A DNA stretch of 64,000 nucleotides from Streptomyces sp. NBC_01304 (GTDB lineage: Bacteria > Actinomycetota > Actinomycetes > Streptomycetales > Streptomycetaceae), in the NCBI RefSeq assembly GCF_035975855.1, contig NZ_CP109055.1, positions 620,001-684,000 on the forward strand. The letters run 5' to 3'. Under the pieces are notes generated by a model. The model was not told the origin of the DNA. It was given only the letters and a program-made list of their open reading frames with translations, and ran no database searches. The position numbers and the translations under genes were made by a program. Below are positions 62,219-64,000 of the stretch, piece after piece; position 1 is the stretch's first letter, and each line of letters opens with the position of its first letter.

Positions 62219-63207
62219 CGATTCACCACGCTGCGCGTCTCGTTGCGGTGGACGAGGCGGAGGTAGACCTCTTCGAGGCCGGGCAGTTCGGTACGGACCT
62301 CGGTGACGCCCGCCTCGACCACGAAGGCCAGCACCCGGCCCACCGCCTCCTTGTCTTCGACGGAGACGATCGCCGCTCCGTCGTCGGCCTGTTCGACGCC
62401 GAGCACCCCGGGCAGTTGCCCTACCCGGTCTGTCAGCTCCGGCTCGGCGCGTACGCGGATGCGTTCCTGCTGGGAGACCAGACGGGCCAGCGTCTTCGGC
62501 GCCTCCGCGGCGACGACCCGGCCGTGGTTAATCATCGTGACGCGGTCGCAGAGGAGTTCCGCCTCGGCCAGGTCGTGCGTGGCGAGCAGGATCGTGCGGC
62601 CCTCGCTCGCCAAGCGCGTGATCAGCTCCCGCAGTTGGCGAGCGGCCAGCGGGTCGAGGCCGTTGGTGGGCTCGTCGAGCAGCAGGATCCGCGGGTCCCC
62701 GATGATCCCGCGGGCCAGGTGGAGGCGCTGGCGCATGCCCACGGAGTACGTTTCCACCCGGTCGTCGGCGCGCTCGGCCAGACCGAGCTCGTCGAGGAGC
62801 GCCGCACTGCGCGCACGTCCCGCCTTGGCGGACATGCCGTACAAGGCGGCCCAGTAGCCCAGATTCTGACGTGCCGTCAGCCGTGGGTAGAGGCCGCGTT
62901 CACCGCCGAAGACGATGCCCAGCAAGGGGCGGATGCGCCGGTGGTCGACCGCCAGGTCATGGCCGAGGACGCGGCCCGTTCCCGACGTCGGCAGCAGCAC
63001 CGTGGAGAGGATCTTCATCAGGGTGCTCTTGCCTGCCCCGTTCGGGCCGAGCAGCCCGTGCACCTCGCCCTGCTCCACCTCCATCGTGACGTCGTCCAGC
63101 GCGACGATCGGGGCGCCGCGTCGCGCACGGTACTCCCGCCGCAACCGGCTTGTCGCGATCGCGAGTTCGCCGCGCCCCGCACCCGCCGCACCGCCGGTGT
63201 CGCCCAT
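62215..63207 (-). CDS. ABC transporter ATP-binding protein (DrrA/NatA type)
   Basis: 330 residues. Walker A LLGPNGAGKSTLMKILST, signature YSVGMRQRLHLARGIIGDP (a SVGMRQR form of the LSGGQ loop), Walker B ILLLDEPTNGLDP, H-loop LLATHDLAEAE. A C-terminal extension (residues 245-330, VVSVEDKEAVGR-like) is typical of multidrug/antibiotic exporters such as DrrA. It energises the two permeases that follow. Confidence 0.93.
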   Translation of the reverse strand: MGDTGGAAGAGRGELAIATSRLRREYRARRGAPIVALDDVTMEVEQGEVHGLLGPNGAGKSTLMKILSTVLLPTSGTGRVLGHDLAVDHRRIRPLLGIVFGGERGLYPRLTARQNLGYWAALYGMSAKAGRARSAALLDELGLAERADDRVETYSVGMRQRLHLARGIIGDPRILLLDEPTNGLDPLAARQLRELITRLASEGRTILLATHDLAEAELLCDRVTMINHGRVVAAEAPKTLARLVSQQERIRVRAEPELTDRVGQLPGVLGVEQADDGAAIVSVEDKEAVGRVLAFVVEAGVTEVRTELPGLEEVYLRLVHRNETRSVVNR

Positions 63208-63250
63208 CAATCGCCTCCCACATCGGCCGTCAGGCACGGCAGCGGTTCCC

Positions 63251-64000
63251 TCACGCGACGCCCTCCGCCGACACCTCGTCCAGCCACTCCTGCCGGGCGG
63301 CGCCGGACACCAGCAGGAAGGAGCCCAGCGGCGTACGGGCGACCAGGTGGGTGCCCACGTCGTCGAGTCGTAGCCCGTCGGCGGATACGCCGTCGAGTCG
63401 TAGCCCGTCGGCGGGTACACCGTCGAGGGGCACGCCGAACAGCGGCACGCCCCGTCGCAGCAGCAGTCGCGCACCGATCCGGCGGTGCACGAGGTCGGAG
63501 GCCGCGTCCGCGAGACGGCCGCCCTCGCCTTCGACCCCGGACTGCGCGACGAACGCGGCCACACGCGCCGGGCTGCTCCAACGGACCGCGGTGCGCACCG
63601 CCCGCGTCAGCCGGGCACGCCCCGCCGCGATCCGGGTGCGCGGCAGCCCGGCCACCGGCGGCCCTCCCAGTCGGCCCGTCCCGCGCATCGCCGCCCGCCA
63701 TTCCGGCCAGAGGCCGGTCCTGTCGAGATCGTCCCTCAGTTGACGCAGACCGTCGTCGTCGAGGTGGCGCAGCAGGAGTGCCATGTCGAGGAAGTCCCGC
63801 GAGCGAAAGGGCCGTTCCCACCGCTCCGCCACCAGGGCGAGCGCGCAGGCGGCCGGCACGGAGAACCCCGGGCGGGCCAGCTGCCAGGCCGGCCCTCGGA
63901 TGTCGGTCACGATCTCCGCCGTGGCCAGCCCGACCGCGTAGGGATCGGGGGACCCCTCGGGAGCGGGGCTGCGGAACTCCGCGCCCAGGTACAGGGGGGT
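63251..64000 (-). CDS. Unrecognised protein, N-terminus beyond the window
   Basis: At least 249 residues; the frame stays open to the right edge, reading PLYLGAEFRSPAPEGSPDPY before the in-frame GTG at 63910. Segments such as ALVAERWERPFRSRDFLDMA, LLLRHLDDDGLRQLRDDL recall the helical end of nucleotidyltransferase-family proteins found in RiPP clusters, but the catalytic part would lie outside the window. The C-terminus has two 10-residue repeats (DGVPADGLRL, DGVSADGLRL). It precedes the ABC exporter by 43 bp in the same direction, so it is probably in that operon. Confidence 0.6.
   Translation of the reverse strand, partial: TPLYLGAEFRSPAPEGSPDPYAVGLATAEIVTDIRGPAWQLARPGFSVPAACALALVAERWERPFRSRDFLDMALLLRHLDDDGLRQLRDDLDRTGLWPEWRAAMRGTGRLGGPPVAGLPRTRIAAGRARLTRAVRTAVRWSSPARVAAFVAQSGVEGEGGRLADAASDLVHRRIGARLLLRRGVPLFGVPLDGVPADGLRLDGVSADGLRLDDVGTHLVARTPLGSFLLVSGAARQEWLDEVSAEGVA
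63361..63420. repeat. Two 30-bp tandem repeats inside the right-edge gene
   Basis: Units start CGTCGAGTCGTAGCCCGTCG and differ at a few positions near their ends. They encode the in-frame repeats DG(V)xADGLRL. Confidence 0.7.

Overview
The window looks like a chromosomal segment of a Streptomyces-type actinomycete. GC is very high with strong third-position bias, GTG starts and 4-nt ATGA/GTGA gene overlaps are frequent, and the families are typical of streptomycetes: an SsgA-like sporulation protein, DUF6221, a questin oxidase, PadR/HAAS pairs, ECF sigma factors with extra domains and an Rhs toxin. I saw no rRNA, tRNA, CRISPR array or intact insertion sequence. Three decayed IS5-type transposase relics are present.

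Layout. 1-1.7 kb: WrbA-like flavoprotein (cut by the left edge) divergent from a LysR regulator, with an ATC-N9-GAT box between them. 2.1-8.1 kb: a polymorphic-toxin island with an IS relic, an NlpC/P60 relic, two Imm50-like immunity genes and a 1536-residue Rhs toxin. 8.6-24.7 kb: mostly housekeeping and accessory genes. These include PadR/HAAS, a PhyH dioxygenase, an NAD epimerase, an SsgA-like protein divergent from a sigma/anti-sigma/proline-rich fusion, VOC proteins, an ABC-F protein beside a chloramphenicol-phosphotransferase-like protein, a HAD hydrolase, a saccharopine-dehydrogenase-like protein divergent from an AraC regulator, a questin oxidase and an HTH-Clp_N protein with two operators. 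24.9-27.0 kb: a stand-alone tryptophan halogenase and its flavin reductase.

28-31.8 kb: a GH3 beta-glucosidase and a LacI regulator, both preceded by the palindrome GGAGAGCGCTCTCC. 31.9-38.5 kb: a secreted protein, an FAD monooxygenase, and an ECF41 sigma factor divergent from a SnoaL-LUD fusion. 38.6-46.7 kb: a ROK regulator divergent from a sugar ABC importer (binding protein and two permeases), a GH1 beta-glucosidase and a GH55-type beta-1,3-glucanase, a coherent laminarin/beta-glucan uptake and degradation set. 46.8-55 kb: GlgX, TrmO-like, DinB-like and TolB-like proteins, and two unrecognised paralogues built from a Cys/His repeat. 55.1-58.3 kb: a secreted GH-A glycoside hydrolase with a discoidin module, and a secreted DUF1996 protein. 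Each is preceded by the same palindrome found near the LacI gene, so the window probably holds one LacI regulon spread over 30 kb. 58.3-64 kb: a GntR/MFS pair, then an ABC-2 exporter operon with an unrecognised gene that runs off the right edge.

The main theme is extracellular beta-glucan breakdown under two separate repressors (LacI and ROK), next to competition functions (Rhs toxin, halogenase, exporters). All functional assignments come from reading motifs by eye; no database search was run.
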